A model generated the notes under the pieces. The model ran no database searches, was not told the origin of the DNA, and saw only the letters and a list, made by a program, of their open reading frames with translations. Of a stretch of DNA of 64,000 nt, positions 1-9,351 are shown piece after piece (within the stretch, counting starts at the first letter, position 1; each line of letters begins with the position of its first letter). Both the position numbers and the translations under genes were made by a program. The DNA is from UBA1672 sp050633285 (lineage in GTDB: Bacteria > Pseudomonadota > Alphaproteobacteria > Micavibrionales > Micavibrionaceae): the NCBI GenBank assembly GCA_050633285.1, contig JBOEGG010000006.1, positions 113,741 through 177,740 of the forward strand. The letters are read 5' to 3'.

Positions 1-619
1 TACCAATTGGAACATGCGTAAATGTAAATGGTCGACTAAACTCAATAATCAAAGAGCCCGGATAACCCAAATGAGGAGGAGATTTACAAACTTCCTCAAA
101 TGCATCAGTTGCGTAAAATTCAAACCGACGCAATGAGTCAATTTCGCTTACTTTATCAACAATAAACGCTTGACGCTCATCATCATACACAGTCACCTTC
201 ACAGGCATCATAAATTCAAATCTTGTAGGGAACTCAGTTTTATTATCACCAATAAAAGAACGGGTTGCGGAACGTATACTTTTCCACTCAATCTCATCCG
301 TATGATAATTCGTATAAATTTCACACTCATTCAATCGGGTAAAGGTATCAATAGCATCATCATCCTCAAGCTTTAAATACCCTAACGCCCAATAAGTATA
401 TGCTAAAGCCTTCATGTTTGGGCTTTCATATACGTAACTATTTCCTCCCACACGACCTTTTCCATATTTGCGCTCTGCGCCGGGACCTTCATCATATAGA
501 TAATATTTACTATCGTTATAATCAGTCAAAAACGACGTATAAGCACTGACATTATTAACACCGGCCGTAGTGAGGAAAAAACTAAGGACACACGTAAAAA
601 GAAAAAATTGGCGGAACAT
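1..619 (-). CDS. Secreted protein of unknown function, C-terminus cut by window edge
   Basis: An open leftward frame of 206 codons runs from an ATG at 619 off the left edge; a second in-frame ATG lies at 628. The first ~25 residues (MFRQFFLFTCVLSFFLTTAG...) form a typical signal peptide, so the product is probably exported. The mature part is rich in aromatic and acidic residues and contains a helical-looking stretch (MKALAYTYWALGYLKLEDD) followed by a C/Y/W-rich segment (NECEIYTNYHTDEIEWKSIR). I do not recognise the family with certainty; the layout resembles small secreted DUF proteins of alphaproteobacteria such as DUF4852, but this is a recollection, not a match. mutY follows in the same orientation upstream, about 90 bases away, so they could share a transcript. 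Confidence 0.72.
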   Translation of the reverse strand, partial: MFRQFFLFTCVLSFFLTTAGVNNVSAYTSFLTDYNDSKYYLYDEGPGAERKYGKGRVGGNSYVYESPNMKALAYTYWALGYLKLEDDDAIDTFTRLNECEIYTNYHTDEIEWKSIRSATRSFIGDNKTEFPTRFEFMMPVKVTVYDDERQAFIVDKVSEIDSLRRFEFYATDAFEEVCKSPPHLGYPGSLIIEFSRPFTFTHVPIG

Positions 620-708
620 AGTATACATATTAGTAATACCTGAAATTTAAGTAAACCTTCGTAGCCTCTATTGTAAGTGATAGAGAGTTAATACATCAAG
701 TATATATT

Positions 709-1803
709 TTATTTGAATAGCACATACGCTTTATTAAAAACTGTTGGAAACATAACATCGCTTCCAAGATCTCCTTGACTGACCCACATATAACCTTGCG
801 CAAGCTGATCACTATTATAATGAGCAGAGTACAAGCTAAGCGTAAGATGGAAGTGCGTAAAAACATGTTCAATAGACTGGCTAATATTCTTCTTTTTTAT
901 GCCACCCGGCATTTCTATATGCGAAGGCTTACTCCCTCCTTCTTTACCCACCGTCCATTCCGAAGTAGGTAAGCCATACATCCCACCAAGTAAGCCACTA
1001 TCTGCCCGTTTTTGGATTAAAACCTGATTATCATCATTTGTAATCCAATAAACATATCCATAACGACGCTGTTTTTCTCCCTTAACAGCCTTTACGGGAT
1101 ACTTCTCAACATCTCCCGTCATACCATATGCCTTACACGCATCACTAAGCGGACATAATGAGCATAATGGTTTTTTAGGGGTGCAAATAGTTGCTCCTAA
1201 ATCCATTAACCCTTGGGCATAATCCCCTGGCCTATTACTAAACCCATCAGCATAATCATCCGCAAAATCTTTCAAGCCACCCTTAGCCTTCGGCAAAATA
1301 CCCTCATACGCATGATAGCGCGCCATAACACGCTCCACATTCCCATCAACAACACTTGCCGGCAAGTTAAACGCAATAGACGCAATTGCAGCGCTGGTGT
1401 AATTCCCTATCCCCGGAAGCTTCTTTAACAAATCCTCATCAGCAGGGAAAACACCGCCATATTCCTCCGAAACCACTTTTGCGCATTTATGAAGGTTACG
1501 TGCGCGCGCATAATAACCAAGCCCCGCCCAATTATTCATAACCGCGTCATTATCCGCCTTCGCTAAAGCATGCACATCCGGCCACAGATCAATAAATTTC
1601 AAGAAATATGGTATCACGGCCTTAACCGTTGTTTGTTGTAACATAATCTCTGATAGCCATACGTGGTATGGATTAGAAGCCTGACCCGGCAACGCTCTCC
1701 ATGGTAAAACGCGCCGATGGCGATCATACCAATCCAGAATTTTTTTACGAAATATAGCAGGCAACTCTGTGTCTTTTTGGATTTTTATGCTAGAAGTTTT
1801 CAT
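709..1803 (-). CDS. mutY: A/G-specific adenine DNA glycosylase MutY
   Basis: MutY removes adenine mispaired with 8-oxoguanine. The protein shows the N-terminal glycosylase fold with the EIMLQQT motif (catalytic Glu), the helix-hairpin-helix LPGIGNYT, the VVDGNVERVMAR segment with the catalytic Asp, a [4Fe-4S] cluster ligand set C-x6-C-x2-C-x5-C (CTPKKPLCSLC...C) and a C-terminal NUDIX-like domain for 8-oxoG recognition. I chose the ATG at 1803 (MKTSSIKIQK, 364 residues) because a start at 1887 would add a non-conserved 28-residue extension and run into the divergent gene that starts at 1836. The divergent position beside the DUF721 gene is usual in alphaproteobacteria. Confidence 0.95.
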   Translation of the reverse strand: MKTSSIKIQKDTELPAIFRKKILDWYDRHRRVLPWRALPGQASNPYHVWLSEIMLQQTTVKAVIPYFLKFIDLWPDVHALAKADNDAVMNNWAGLGYYARARNLHKCAKVVSEEYGGVFPADEDLLKKLPGIGNYTSAAIASIAFNLPASVVDGNVERVMARYHAYEGILPKAKGGLKDFADDYADGFSNRPGDYAQGLMDLGATICTPKKPLCSLCPLSDACKAYGMTGDVEKYPVKAVKGEKQRRYGYVYWITNDDNQVLIQKRADSGLLGGMYGLPTSEWTVGKEGGSKPSHIEMPGGIKKKNISQSIEHVFTHFHLTLSLYSAHYNSDQLAQGYMWVSQGDLGSDVMFPTVFNKAYVLFK

Positions 1804-1835
1804 ATTAATACTAACCTGACAAAAATGATCACCAC

Positions 1836-2303
1836 ATGCGCCCACTATCCGAATCAACATCACGTATTGCAAGTAAGAGTTTCTCACGCAAGTATATCTC
1901 TTTAGGGCGCATTATCAATCAGTGGAGTGAAATTATGGGACAGGAGTTTTCTGATAAAGCCCAGCCCGTAAAAATTAATTACCGTAAGAAGACACGCAAT
2001 AAAGAACAATCCGCAACACTGGATATCGCAACGACAAGCTCATACGCCACCATCCTGCCTTATCAAAAAGGCGTAATATTAGAACGCCTCAATAGATTGT
2101 TTGGTGATAACTGGATAACAGACATTCGCTTTGTCGCCAGCAGCTTAGAAGAAACCCCTAAACAGCAGAAAAAAATCATTTCCCCCTTGACGCAGGGCGA
2201 AAAAAAATATCTATCGAGTGTACTTGATGAAATTGACGATCCTGATTTGAATGCAAAACTGGAAAGTCTTGGAAAAGCAATAATAACGGATACAAAGCAA
2301 TGA
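1836..2303 (+). CDS. DUF721 (DciA-like) protein
   Basis: A 155-residue protein with the DUF721 pattern: an N-terminal helix ending in the INQWSEIMGQEFSDKAQPVKI signature region, then a KH-like domain including ATTSSYATILPYQKGVILERL. DUF721 includes DciA, the ancestral loader or operator of the replicative helicase DnaB; many alphaproteobacterial members are known only as DUF721 and may not all share that role. It starts 32 bases from mutY on the other strand, so this short gap must carry both promoters. Its stop overlaps the efp start by 4 bases (ATGA), so translation of the two is probably coupled. Confidence 0.85.
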   Translation: MRPLSESTSRIASKSFSRKYISLGRIINQWSEIMGQEFSDKAQPVKINYRKKTRNKEQSATLDIATTSSYATILPYQKGVILERLNRLFGDNWITDIRFVASSLEETPKQQKKIISPLTQGEKKYLSSVLDEIDDPDLNAKLESLGKAIITDTKQ

Positions 2304-2872
2304 AAGTTAATGCAATTACCCTAAGGTCGGGAAACGTAATCGAACATAACGGAAAATTATGTGTTGTTGTCAAAAATGATATTCAACAACCTGGAAAAGG
2401 TGCATCAGTATCACAAATTGAAATGCGCGATATTCGTACAGGCAATAAAGACAATGTCCGTTTCCGCACACAAGAAACCGTTGAGCGTATCCGCCTTGAC
2501 CAGACCATGTATCAGTATTTGTATGGTCAAGCAGATGAAATCAATCTTATGAATAATGAGACATTCGAGCAAATCGCCGTTACGTCCGAACAAATGGGGC
2601 CACAAGCCGCATATCTGCAAGAAGGCATGGCCGTAGAAGTTGAATCATACGAAGAAGAGCCATTAGGGTTCAAATTACCTGATCGTATCATCATGGAAAT
2701 CATCGAAGCAGAACCTGTAATTAAAGGACAAACTGCAACAACATCATATAAACCAGCCATCCTTGAAAATGGTGAAAAGGTTATGGTTCCCCCTCATATT
2801 GAGGTTGGTACTAAAATTGTAATTAAACTAGAAGACGGCGTCGGAACATATCTCGAACGCCATAAGGGCTAA
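2300..2872 (+). CDS. efp: Translation elongation factor P
   Basis: EF-P relieves ribosome stalling at polyproline stretches. The 190-residue product has the three beta-barrel domains of the family; the loop PGKGASVSQIEMRD carries Lys33, the position that receives beta-lysine in EpmA-type organisms, and the C-terminus has the canonical GTKIVIKLEDG...YLER. The PGKG lysine and the presence of an epmA gene at 36085-37113 indicate the lysylation pathway; the aminomutase EpmB that makes the beta-lysine is not in the window. Translationally coupled to the DUF721 gene by an ATGA overlap. Confidence 0.96.
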   Translation: MKVNAITLRSGNVIEHNGKLCVVVKNDIQQPGKGASVSQIEMRDIRTGNKDNVRFRTQETVERIRLDQTMYQYLYGQADEINLMNNETFEQIAVTSEQMGPQAAYLQEGMAVEVESYEEEPLGFKLPDRIIMEIIEAEPVIKGQTATTSYKPAILENGEKVMVPPHIEVGTKIVIKLEDGVGTYLERHKG

Positions 2873-2918
2873 TACAGCCAACACACAACAAAACACATCG
2901 TAAATAAGGAACAAAATC

Positions 2919-3716
2919 ATGGCAATACTTTCGCCCATCATGAACATAATGCATAGAGCATCGGAAAGAGCTGCACGCTCATTAATCCGCGATTTCAACG
3001 AAGTTGAAAATCTACAAGTTTCAAAGAAAGGTCCTGGTGATTTTGTTTCTGCTGCCGATAGACGCGCCGAAGAACTCATCTTTGAAGAATTAAAAAAAGC
3101 ACGCCCTGATTATTCATTCCTGATGGAAGAATCAGGTGTTGTTAAAGGTAAAAACCCGGATTATCGTTGGATTATTGACCCACTTGACGGCACAACAAAT
3201 TTCTTACACGGCCTTCCACACTGGGCAATTTCTATTGCGTTAGAACATAAAGGTGAGATTGTCGCAGGCCTTGTTCACGATCCCATTAAAGATGATATCT
3301 TCCATGCAGAAAAAGGCAAAGGATCGTTCATGCGCCGCCGCCGCTTACGTGTTTCCGGACGTAACGACATGATGCTTGCAACAATCGCAACAGGCGCACC
3401 ACGTAGATCACAGGCAAAACAAGATAAATTCATCGCAGAATATCGCGCCATGATATCTGTTGCCCCAGGCATGCGCCGTTTTGGTGCAGCCGCACTAGAC
3501 CTTGCATATGTTGCCGCCGGACGCTTTGATGGCTTCTGGGAAAGAGATTTAAAAGCATGGGATATTGCCGCCGGAATGCTCATCGTAAAAGAATCTGGGG
3601 GTTTTGTGTCAGATATTGATGACATTCGTAAGAATCCATTAGATACTGGTAACATCTTGGCCGCGAGTGAAAACATGATTGATCCAATGGCAAAGATATT
3701 GAGGGCAGTTAAATAG
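2919..3716 (+). CDS. suhB: Inositol-1-monophosphatase family protein (SuhB-like)
   Basis: Metal-dependent phosphatase of the IMPase family, 265 residues. It has the family metal sites: MEESG near residue 70, WIIDPLDGTTNF near residue 85-95 and KAWDIAAG near residue 211. The family hydrolyses inositol phosphates, and in several bacteria SuhB also binds the rRNA antitermination complex; which role applies here cannot be read from sequence. Located 46 bases downstream of efp in the same direction, an arrangement common in alphaproteobacteria. Confidence 0.92.
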   Translation: MAILSPIMNIMHRASERAARSLIRDFNEVENLQVSKKGPGDFVSAADRRAEELIFEELKKARPDYSFLMEESGVVKGKNPDYRWIIDPLDGTTNFLHGLPHWAISIALEHKGEIVAGLVHDPIKDDIFHAEKGKGSFMRRRRLRVSGRNDMMLATIATGAPRRSQAKQDKFIAEYRAMISVAPGMRRFGAAALDLAYVAAGRFDGFWERDLKAWDIAAGMLIVKESGGFVSDIDDIRKNPLDTGNILAASENMIDPMAKILRAVK

Positions 3717-3745
3717 GCATTATCAAGTGCAAAGGAAGGGACATC

Positions 3746-4498
3746 ATGAAAAATTCCGTAACATATAAAATTTTTCATCTTTTTATAATTCCCTTCCTCA
3801 TTGCCGCTACACCAATAAGTATCGCTCATTCCGAAGATGCTCCTCCCCCTACTCCGGAAAAACGCCCTGATATATTACATGTATCACCAGCCTATATTGA
3901 AGAGCTGAAAGCACTACATAATATAGAAAGCCCGCCAAGCGTTGCTGATATACAGCCCACCGCGCAAACTCAAGAGCCCGTAAAGAAAGATGAAACAGTT
4001 GTCTATGGCTCAGGAAGCTCAGAAGTTACTGACGTCAGCTCTAAAGACATCATGAACATCATTAATAATAATAAAGCAGCCCCCTCTACGCCTAATCCAA
4101 TGCGTAAACCGGGGTCGACAGTCGCAAAGATTGAACCCTCCGCACCACAAAAAGAATTTCCAAAAGAATCCTCTCCTGAAAAAGCACTGGTTAGTTTTTC
4201 CATACCGGCTAAACAAGTTAAACTTGATGAGTCATTACAAAATTTCTTACAAACTTATGCATTAAAACTCTTCAATGATAATCCTGACCTCAACATGGAA
4301 ATTCATGCATATGCCACACCTGTTGAAGGCGAAAAACACAGTGATGTTAGAATTTCTCTCGCCCGCGCATTAGAAGTGCGCAGCTTCCTAATCGATAAAA
4401 AAATCGCACCAAGCAGGTTAAAGTTACAACCCAATGGACAAGATAAAAGCAATAGTAATGATGATCGTATTGATATCATCTTCATAGCACCACAATAA
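3746..4498 (+). CDS. Periplasmic protein with OmpA-like C-terminal domain
   Basis: A 250-residue exported protein. The first ~28 residues form a signal peptide ending near SIAHSEDAPPP. A long low-complexity Pro/Ser/Lys-rich region follows, then from about residue 150 an OmpA/MotB-type domain: FSIPAKQVKLDES, MEIHAYATP, LARALEVRSFLIDKKIAPSRL and the closing DDRIDIIFIAP. This domain usually binds peptidoglycan. No beta-barrel precedes it, so the protein is probably periplasmic or attached to the wall through the OmpA-like domain. A clear GGAAGGG ribosome-binding site sits before the start. Confidence 0.8.
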   Translation: MKNSVTYKIFHLFIIPFLIAATPISIAHSEDAPPPTPEKRPDILHVSPAYIEELKALHNIESPPSVADIQPTAQTQEPVKKDETVVYGSGSSEVTDVSSKDIMNIINNNKAAPSTPNPMRKPGSTVAKIEPSAPQKEFPKESSPEKALVSFSIPAKQVKLDESLQNFLQTYALKLFNDNPDLNMEIHAYATPVEGEKHSDVRISLARALEVRSFLIDKKIAPSRLKLQPNGQDKSNSNDDRIDIIFIAPQ

Positions 4499-4606
4499 AA
4501 TAGCTTGCATCCTGTGGAAAAAATCTGTTCTATCCCTTGATATCCTTGACTTTTAGTCGGGTTAGATATGCTATAGAACAATAATATACATCAATGGAGC
4601 GAAAGA

Positions 4607-5434
4607 ATGTCATCATCTGACAAACAAGAGCAGAGCGCAAAAAAATCGCCTGTCGGCCTAATCCTTATACTTTTTGTGATACTAGGAGCCGCCCTCGTTA
4701 TAGGACTATATAACAACGCACAAGCACCTAAAATCACACAAGACCAAGATGCACAAGCAGTAGCAGAAACATCTTCATCACAAGATCAAAAAGATGAAGC
4801 TACTAATATTGAAACAGTCGCGGTGACCGAAGAAAACGAAAATGACACATCTGAGACCTCAGCCCTAAATGATGACTTTGATCTGGTTGCACTTTCAACA
4901 CCAAGAATTCTAGGTAACCCGGATGCTCCCGTTGAAATATCAGAGCATAGCTCCTTCACATGTGGCGCATGTAGTGCATTCCACCAAGGTAACTTCAAGC
5001 TGATCAAGAGAGATTTTATCGACACCGGTAAAGCATATATCGTCTTCGATGATTTCCCACGCAACAAATTTGATATAGAAGTCGGTGCCCTCGCACGATG
5101 CGTACCTGAACAATCTTACTTTAATTTCATTCAGCTTATGTTTGAAACACAACCCAACTGGATACAGAGCTTAAAGCAGCATAAGGAGCAGGAATTCAGA
5201 ACCTATATCAAACAAAACGCTATGCTAGCAGGTGCAAAGAATGCGCAAAAATGTTTGGATAGTAACGAACTCCACGAAGCTCTGGCAGCAAGACAAAAAC
5301 TGGCAACAAAAGAGCATGATATAAATTCAACACCAACACTTGTGATTAATAACACGACCGTTTTGAGTGGACTTTCACCATACGATCAAATTAAAAATGC
5401 AATTGAGGCAGAATTACAAAAAGCGCCCCAATAG
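4607..5434 (+). CDS. Membrane-anchored DsbA-like thiol:disulfide interchange protein
   Basis: A 275-residue protein with a cytosolic Lys-rich tip, one transmembrane segment (residues ~16-35, VGLILILFVILGAALVIGLY), an acidic Gln/Glu/Asp-rich linker (~40-90) and a periplasmic DsbA/Com1-type thioredoxin domain. The active site is CGAC near residue 119; STPTLVINNT near residue 241 contains the cis-proline. The likely role is forming or isomerising disulfides in exported proteins. A DsbA-like gene immediately upstream of smc is common in alphaproteobacteria; smc starts only 21 bases after this stop. The ribosome-binding site is GGAGCGAAAG. Confidence 0.9.
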   Translation: MSSSDKQEQSAKKSPVGLILILFVILGAALVIGLYNNAQAPKITQDQDAQAVAETSSSQDQKDEATNIETVAVTEENENDTSETSALNDDFDLVALSTPRILGNPDAPVEISEHSSFTCGACSAFHQGNFKLIKRDFIDTGKAYIVFDDFPRNKFDIEVGALARCVPEQSYFNFIQLMFETQPNWIQSLKQHKEQEFRTYIKQNAMLAGAKNAQKCLDSNELHEALAARQKLATKEHDINSTPTLVINNTTVLSGLSPYDQIKNAIEAELQKAPQ

Positions 5435-5455
5435 CATGTGGACTTGAGTACAGAA

Positions 5456-8400
5456 ATGATCCAATTCACAAAACTAAGATTAAGCGGGTTTAAGTCGTTC
5501 GTCGAAAAAACCGAGCTGGAAATCGGGCCGGGTCTCAATGGGATCGTCGGCCCGAACGGCTGCGGAAAATCTAACTTAGTCGAGGCATTACGTTGGGTCA
5601 TGGGTGAAAGCTCTGCCAAAAAAATGCGTGGTGGCGGAATGGAGGATGTAATTTTCGCCGGCACAAACAAGCGCAGTCGCCGAAATATTGCTGAAGTATC
5701 CCTGCTTCTGGATAATAACCAACGCCAAGCACCCGCAGCATATAACAATAACGATGATATAGAAGTCGTTCGCAAAATTGAACGTGACAAAGGGTCTGGT
5801 TATAAAATTAACGGGAAAAATGCCCGTGCGCGCGATGTGCAAATGCTTTTTGCCGATACCGTAACAGGATCAAACTCCCCTGCATTAGTGTCGCAGGGAC
5901 ATGTTACACGTATGATCAATGCGAAGCCCCATGATCGACGCTTAATACTTGAAGAATCTGCTGGTATATCCGGACTATACGCACGCAGGCATGAAGCAGA
6001 ACTAAGGTTAAGAGCCGCCGATACAAATCTTGAACGTGTCGAAGACATCATAGGCAGTATGGAAAACAGGCTAAACTCTTTAAAACGTCAGGCACGCCAA
6101 GCTGCAAAATACAAAAATTTAAGCGCGCAGATAAGACAGTTAGATCTGATTATCACATATCTGGAATGGCAAACGCTTATTGATAAGCAATCCAAAACTA
6201 AAAATGAGTTTGCAGAGGCTGAATCAATAGTCGCAGAAAAACTCACAACGGTAACGCAACTGACAAAAACGCAAAATACTCAGATAGAAGAGCTCCCTCC
6301 CCTTCGAAAACAAGAAGCAGAAGTCGCAGCAACGCTTCAAAAAAAGAAACTGGATTTTGAAAGGTTAGAGGAAGAGGTCAAACGCTATAACGCTGACCTC
6401 AAAGAAACAAAAGATCAGCTTGCACAAACGCAAACAAGCAAACAACACGAAGAGCAAACCGTTTCTGAATGCGAAACTGTACTTGAACGCGTTGAAGTTG
6501 AGCATAAAAGCTTGCTCACAGAACAAAAAGAAGCTGAAAATTCTGTAAAAGATAAAAAAGAGCTCCGTAACCAGCTTAAATTAAAAGTTACCGAACTCGA
6601 AGAACGTTTCACCGCCCTACGCGAAAGCGCCGCAGAATCAAGAGCACGTGAAGATTCCTTAAAAAACCAGATAGAACGCAACCAAAGTCGAATGAATGTG
6701 TTGCTCGGTCGTAAAAAAAATGCGGAAGAAGAAAAGTCATCCCTTGTAATTGACGAAAACAGCCAAAAAACCATAGAAGAATTAAAACTTAAAACTCAAA
6801 ATGAAGAGAAGCTGCTCAGCGAATTAAATTCACAAACTGACGATGCGCGTGAAGATATTAGCAAAGTGGAAACCCGACTGGAAATAAGTAGAGAAGACCT
6901 AACAGAAGCACAGAAAAAATACACCGAATTTTCGGCAGAAATTTCAATGTTAGAGCAATTCTTTTCTAGCGAAAAAGATGAACAATTCACCCCTGTTTTG
7001 GATGAGATTGTAACAACACCCGGCTTTGAAAAGGCTCTATCCCGTGCATTCGGTGATTCTATTTCCGCCGCACTTGACCCTGAATCCCTATCACATTGGG
7101 TTAACGCCGGAACAAAAACACTCCCCGAATTACCTACTGGCATTAATGCGCTTCTACCACATGTGAAAGCCCCAAAAGAGCTCCACCTTGCACTATCGCA
7201 AATTGGTTTCGTTGAAAGTCAAGAGCAGGGCGATAACTACGCCAATAAGCTCACTGTTGGACAGTCACTTGTCTCCGCAGATGGACATTACTGGCGATGG
7301 GATGGTTATACGATTAAGGCTGATGCTCTCGATCGTAATACAGTTTATTTAGAGCAGAAAAACAAACTAATTGATCTGGAACAAGGCCGCGAGAACATAG
7401 AAACAACTCTACACTCTGCGCAAGAAAAAGTTACACAAGACCAAGATGACTTAACCATAGCAAAGCAAAGCTATGATAATTTATTGAATAAAATTAAGAC
7501 TACTGAAAAAACACTGAAAGATCTCCGCCCCGCCCTTCAAAAAATCAGGGATAAAAATCTACGTATTGAGAGCGAACAAAAACGTTTCGAATCACAAATC
7601 AACGCCCTTGATGAAGATATAGAAACATTACAAGACACCCTTAATAATGATCAAACCGCATATAATACATTGATCGAAAGCCAAGACGAATCTGAACACA
7701 GCGAAGAGGTAATAGAAGACGTTAAACTTGAACTAGATCATCAAAAGCAAGAATATCAAAACGCAGTGCGCGAATTCGATATTTTAGAACAGCAAATAAA
7801 CACGCGTCTCGCCCGTATTCAAGCAATAGCTGATGAGCGTGTTGCAATGAGAAACAGGTCTATTCGATCAAAAGATCACTTGCAAAAACTTACATCACAA
7901 GAAGAAACGCTTGCCACAAAACTGAATCAGTTGGAACAAAGTCCTGTTAAAGCAGGGCGGGATACAGAGCATATACTCGACCTAATATCCGACCTAGAAT
8001 CAGACCGGAACAAAGCCGCAGAACGCCTCGCACAATGTGAGCAAGATGTCTCTACCACTAACAAAGCATTAAAAGAGGCCGAAGCAATACTTGGCAGCGC
8101 ACGTGAAAGACGCGCCAGCGCGCAAACTATGCTTGGTGCAGTAAACGAACAGCTTACAGACATGGAAAGCTCCATACGTGAACGTTTAAATATTCCCCCA
8201 AAAGACTTGGTAAATCATTCCGCAGTAGATTTGGTGAAATACCAACCCGCTGACTTAACAAGGCTTAAAAAAGAAAAAGATCAAATAACACGCGAACGCG
8301 ATTCCATCGGTGCGGTTAACTTACGCGCAGAAGAAGAAACAGCAGAGCTTGAAACTGAGGTTACAACACTACTTAATGAGCGTAATGACCTTATGCAGGC

Positions 8401-8938
8401 CATTGAAGAGCTACGCGGCGGCATTAATAAAATCAATAAAGAGGCAAGAGAACGTCTCGTGCGCGCGTTTGAGCATGTAAATGCACATTTCCAGCGCTTA
8501 TTCGTTCGACTTTTCGACGGTGGCAACGCATATCTTGAACTCATCGATTCGGATGATCCACTTGGCGCAGGCCTTGAAATATTCGCACAACCTCCCGGTA
8601 AAGCACTACAATCATTGTCCTTGCTCTCCGGTGGTGAACAAACACTTGCATCAATTGCCCTTATTTTCAGTATGTTCCTAACAAATCCTTCACCCATCTG
8701 CGTCTTGGACGAGATTGATGCACCACTTGATGATGCAAACGTGAATCGTGTTTGTGATTTACTGGATGAAATCGCAGAGCGCGGAGAAACACGTTTCCTC
8801 GTTATAACACACCACCGTTTAAGTATGGCACGCATGGATCGCCTCTATGGCGTGACAATGGCCGAACGTGGGGTATCACAACTTGTTTCGGTGGATTTAC
8901 AACAATCTTTCGACTTTATTGACAAAAAGGTCGCTTAA
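5456..8938 (+). CDS. smc: Chromosome segregation protein SMC
   Basis: SMC forms the ATP-driven condensin core that compacts and segregates the chromosome. The 1160-residue protein has the Walker A GPNGCGKSN near residue 33, two long coiled coils, a hinge region near residues 500-640, the ABC signature LSLLSGGEQ and Walker B ICVLDEIDAPLD near the C-terminus. I prefer the ATG at 5456 (MIQFTKLRLSGFKSF), which matches the family N-terminus; an in-frame GTG at 5438 would add six residues and has no better ribosome-binding site. The partners ScpA and ScpB are not in the window. atpI starts two bases after the stop. Confidence 0.97.
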   Translation: MIQFTKLRLSGFKSFVEKTELEIGPGLNGIVGPNGCGKSNLVEALRWVMGESSAKKMRGGGMEDVIFAGTNKRSRRNIAEVSLLLDNNQRQAPAAYNNNDDIEVVRKIERDKGSGYKINGKNARARDVQMLFADTVTGSNSPALVSQGHVTRMINAKPHDRRLILEESAGISGLYARRHEAELRLRAADTNLERVEDIIGSMENRLNSLKRQARQAAKYKNLSAQIRQLDLIITYLEWQTLIDKQSKTKNEFAEAESIVAEKLTTVTQLTKTQNTQIEELPPLRKQEAEVAATLQKKKLDFERLEEEVKRYNADLKETKDQLAQTQTSKQHEEQTVSECETVLERVEVEHKSLLTEQKEAENSVKDKKELRNQLKLKVTELEERFTALRESAAESRAREDSLKNQIERNQSRMNVLLGRKKNAEEEKSSLVIDENSQKTIEELKLKTQNEEKLLSELNSQTDDAREDISKVETRLEISREDLTEAQKKYTEFSAEISMLEQFFSSEKDEQFTPVLDEIVTTPGFEKALSRAFGDSISAALDPESLSHWVNAGTKTLPELPTGINALLPHVKAPKELHLALSQIGFVESQEQGDNYANKLTVGQSLVSADGHYWRWDGYTIKADALDRNTVYLEQKNKLIDLEQGRENIETTLHSAQEKVTQDQDDLTIAKQSYDNLLNKIKTTEKTLKDLRPALQKIRDKNLRIESEQKRFESQINALDEDIETLQDTLNNDQTAYNTLIESQDESEHSEEVIEDVKLELDHQKQEYQNAVREFDILEQQINTRLARIQAIADERVAMRNRSIRSKDHLQKLTSQEETLATKLNQLEQSPVKAGRDTEHILDLISDLESDRNKAAERLAQCEQDVSTTNKALKEAEAILGSARERRASAQTMLGAVNEQLTDMESSIRERLNIPPKDLVNHSAVDLVKYQPADLTRLKKEKDQITRERDSIGAVNLRAEEETAELETEVTTLLNERNDLMQAIEELRGGINKINKEARERLVRAFEHVNAHFQRLFVRLFDGGNAYLELIDSDDPLGAGLEIFAQPPGKALQSLSLLSGGEQTLASIALIFSMFLTNPSPICVLDEIDAPLDDANVNRVCDLLDEIAERGETRFLVITHHRLSMARMDRLYGVTMAERGVSQLVSVDLQQSFDFIDKKVA

Positions 8939-8940
8939 AG

Positions 8941-9267
8941 ATGGATGACAAAAAAGAAATTCAACAAAAAATTGATGCTCTGGATAAAAAAATTCAAGAC
9001 GCACGCGACGATAAAAAAACTTATTCACAGAATGAATATGAGAAAGAAGCTGAAGGTGATGATCCCGAAGCATTAAAAAGCGCACGCGCCGGCTCAGAGT
9101 TTCTTGCAAGCATATTTGCCGCAACTCTTATCGGCTATGGCATTGACGCATTTTTTCTTACCAAACCATGGGGAATGATCGCATTTATGATGATCGGATT
9201 CGTTACTGCAGTATACCGTGCAAATGCCACAATGCAGGAAAACAACGAAAAAACTGGAAATGATTGA
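8941..9267 (+). CDS. atpI: ATP synthase protein I (AtpI)
   Basis: A 108-residue protein with a charged N-terminal half and two transmembrane segments (about residues 53-71, EFLASIFAATLIGYGIDAFF, and 75-92, GMIAFMMIGFVTAVY). AtpI assists assembly or ion supply of the F0 c-ring. Its position directly before atpB and its AtpI/Gp276-like form (Glu/Lys-rich head, two helices) support the call. It begins two bases after smc ends, so smc and the F0 genes may be partly co-transcribed, although 84 bases before atpB leave room for an additional promoter. Confidence 0.85.
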   Translation: MDDKKEIQQKIDALDKKIQDARDDKKTYSQNEYEKEAEGDDPEALKSARAGSEFLASIFAATLIGYGIDAFFLTKPWGMIAFMMIGFVTAVYRANATMQENNEKTGND

Positions 9268-9351
9268 AAACCACCATTGCCTATATTCAAAAAATACGTT
9301 ACAAACGTGAAAATTTTAAAACTGTACTATGTAATATAGCGGAGATAATAC

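Noticed and set aside
9268..9351. Promoter elements before atpB
   Set aside because: AT-rich, but no -35/-10 pair with good spacing could be singled out.
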